Of a DNA stretch of 61,251 nucleotides, positions 61,127 through 61,251 are shown one piece after another. The position numbers and the translations under genes are program-made. Origin of the DNA: Lachnospiraceae bacterium (GTDB taxonomy: Bacteria; Bacillota; Clostridia; Lachnospirales; Lachnospiraceae). Each line of letters begins with the position of its first letter. Positions within the stretch are counted from its first letter, which is position 1. The stretch covers positions 1-61,251 of the forward strand of contig JAMPGL010000019.1 in assembly GCA_023663945.1 (NCBI GenBank), read 5' to 3'. The notes under the pieces were generated by a model. It was not told where the DNA came from and did no database searches. It was given only the letters and a program-made list of their open reading frames with translations.

Positions 61127-61251
<125 letters not shown>

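Overview
The window reads as chromosome of an anaerobic, spore-forming Firmicute, most likely Lachnospiraceae. The grounds are AGGAGG-type ribosome sites, TTGACA-N17-TATAAT-type promoters, U-tailed hairpin terminators, a SpoIID-like/PG-binding/LysM protein, and lineage-typical small families (PadR-DUF1700-DUF4097, DUF6796, ATC hydrolase). The genus cannot be fixed from sequence alone. I see no rRNA, tRNA, CRISPR array or intact transposase.

Layout. 0-12.5 kb: a small hypothetical gene, then a radical-SAM/DUF4130 DNA-metabolism operon whose promoter carries two LexA-box matches, an HPr-like gene, a nuclease-fused XPD/DinG-type helicase, a GH13 glycosidase, an autoregulated XRE-membrane operon and a PadR-DUF1700-DUF4097 operon. 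A 34-36 bp sequence lies inverted at both ends of this block. 12.5-15.9 kb: a mosaic island with a broken small gene holding two perfect hairpins, then MarR, a MATE pump and a CheW-like protein, bracketed by a 27 bp direct repeat. 15.9-25.7 kb: an ECF S component, a MarR-controlled heterodimeric ABC exporter, a MetQ-like lipoprotein with a LysR regulator, and a SpoIID-like/LysM protein with a decayed LysM copy nearby. 25.8-30.1 kb: an XRE-controlled operon of a dynamin-like GTPase, a two-TM coiled-coil protein and a triple zinc-ribbon protein. 30.2-32.5 kb: a hemerythrin-response regulator fusion and a coiled-coil gene built from 42 bp repeats.

33-44.5 kb: an accessory cluster tied together by five copies of GTTAG-N6-CTAAC. 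It holds three ATC-hydrolase paralogues, two DUF6796 membrane proteins, two TetR regulators, an alpha/beta hydrolase, a rifampin-phosphotransferase-like enzyme, a MATE pump and a broken GNAT gene. 44.5-49.1 kb: a VapD-like pair, a DUF1016 nuclease, another MATE pump and an esterase.

49.2-61.2 kb: a distinctly AT-rich island. Its core is a tight seven-gene operon (XRE, radical SAM, ParB-like 1, PD-(D/E)XK nuclease, SNF2 helicase, ParB-like 2, unknown) that I judge the best candidate for an undescribed, probably DNA-modification or defence, system. It is followed by a trypsin-like protease, DUF6429, an AlbA_2 protein, a DUF4160-containing triad and decayed DUF1016 and PIN-like fragments. The window ends inside a gene opening with an AAGC tetranucleotide tract of at least 25 units, a likely phase-variable locus.
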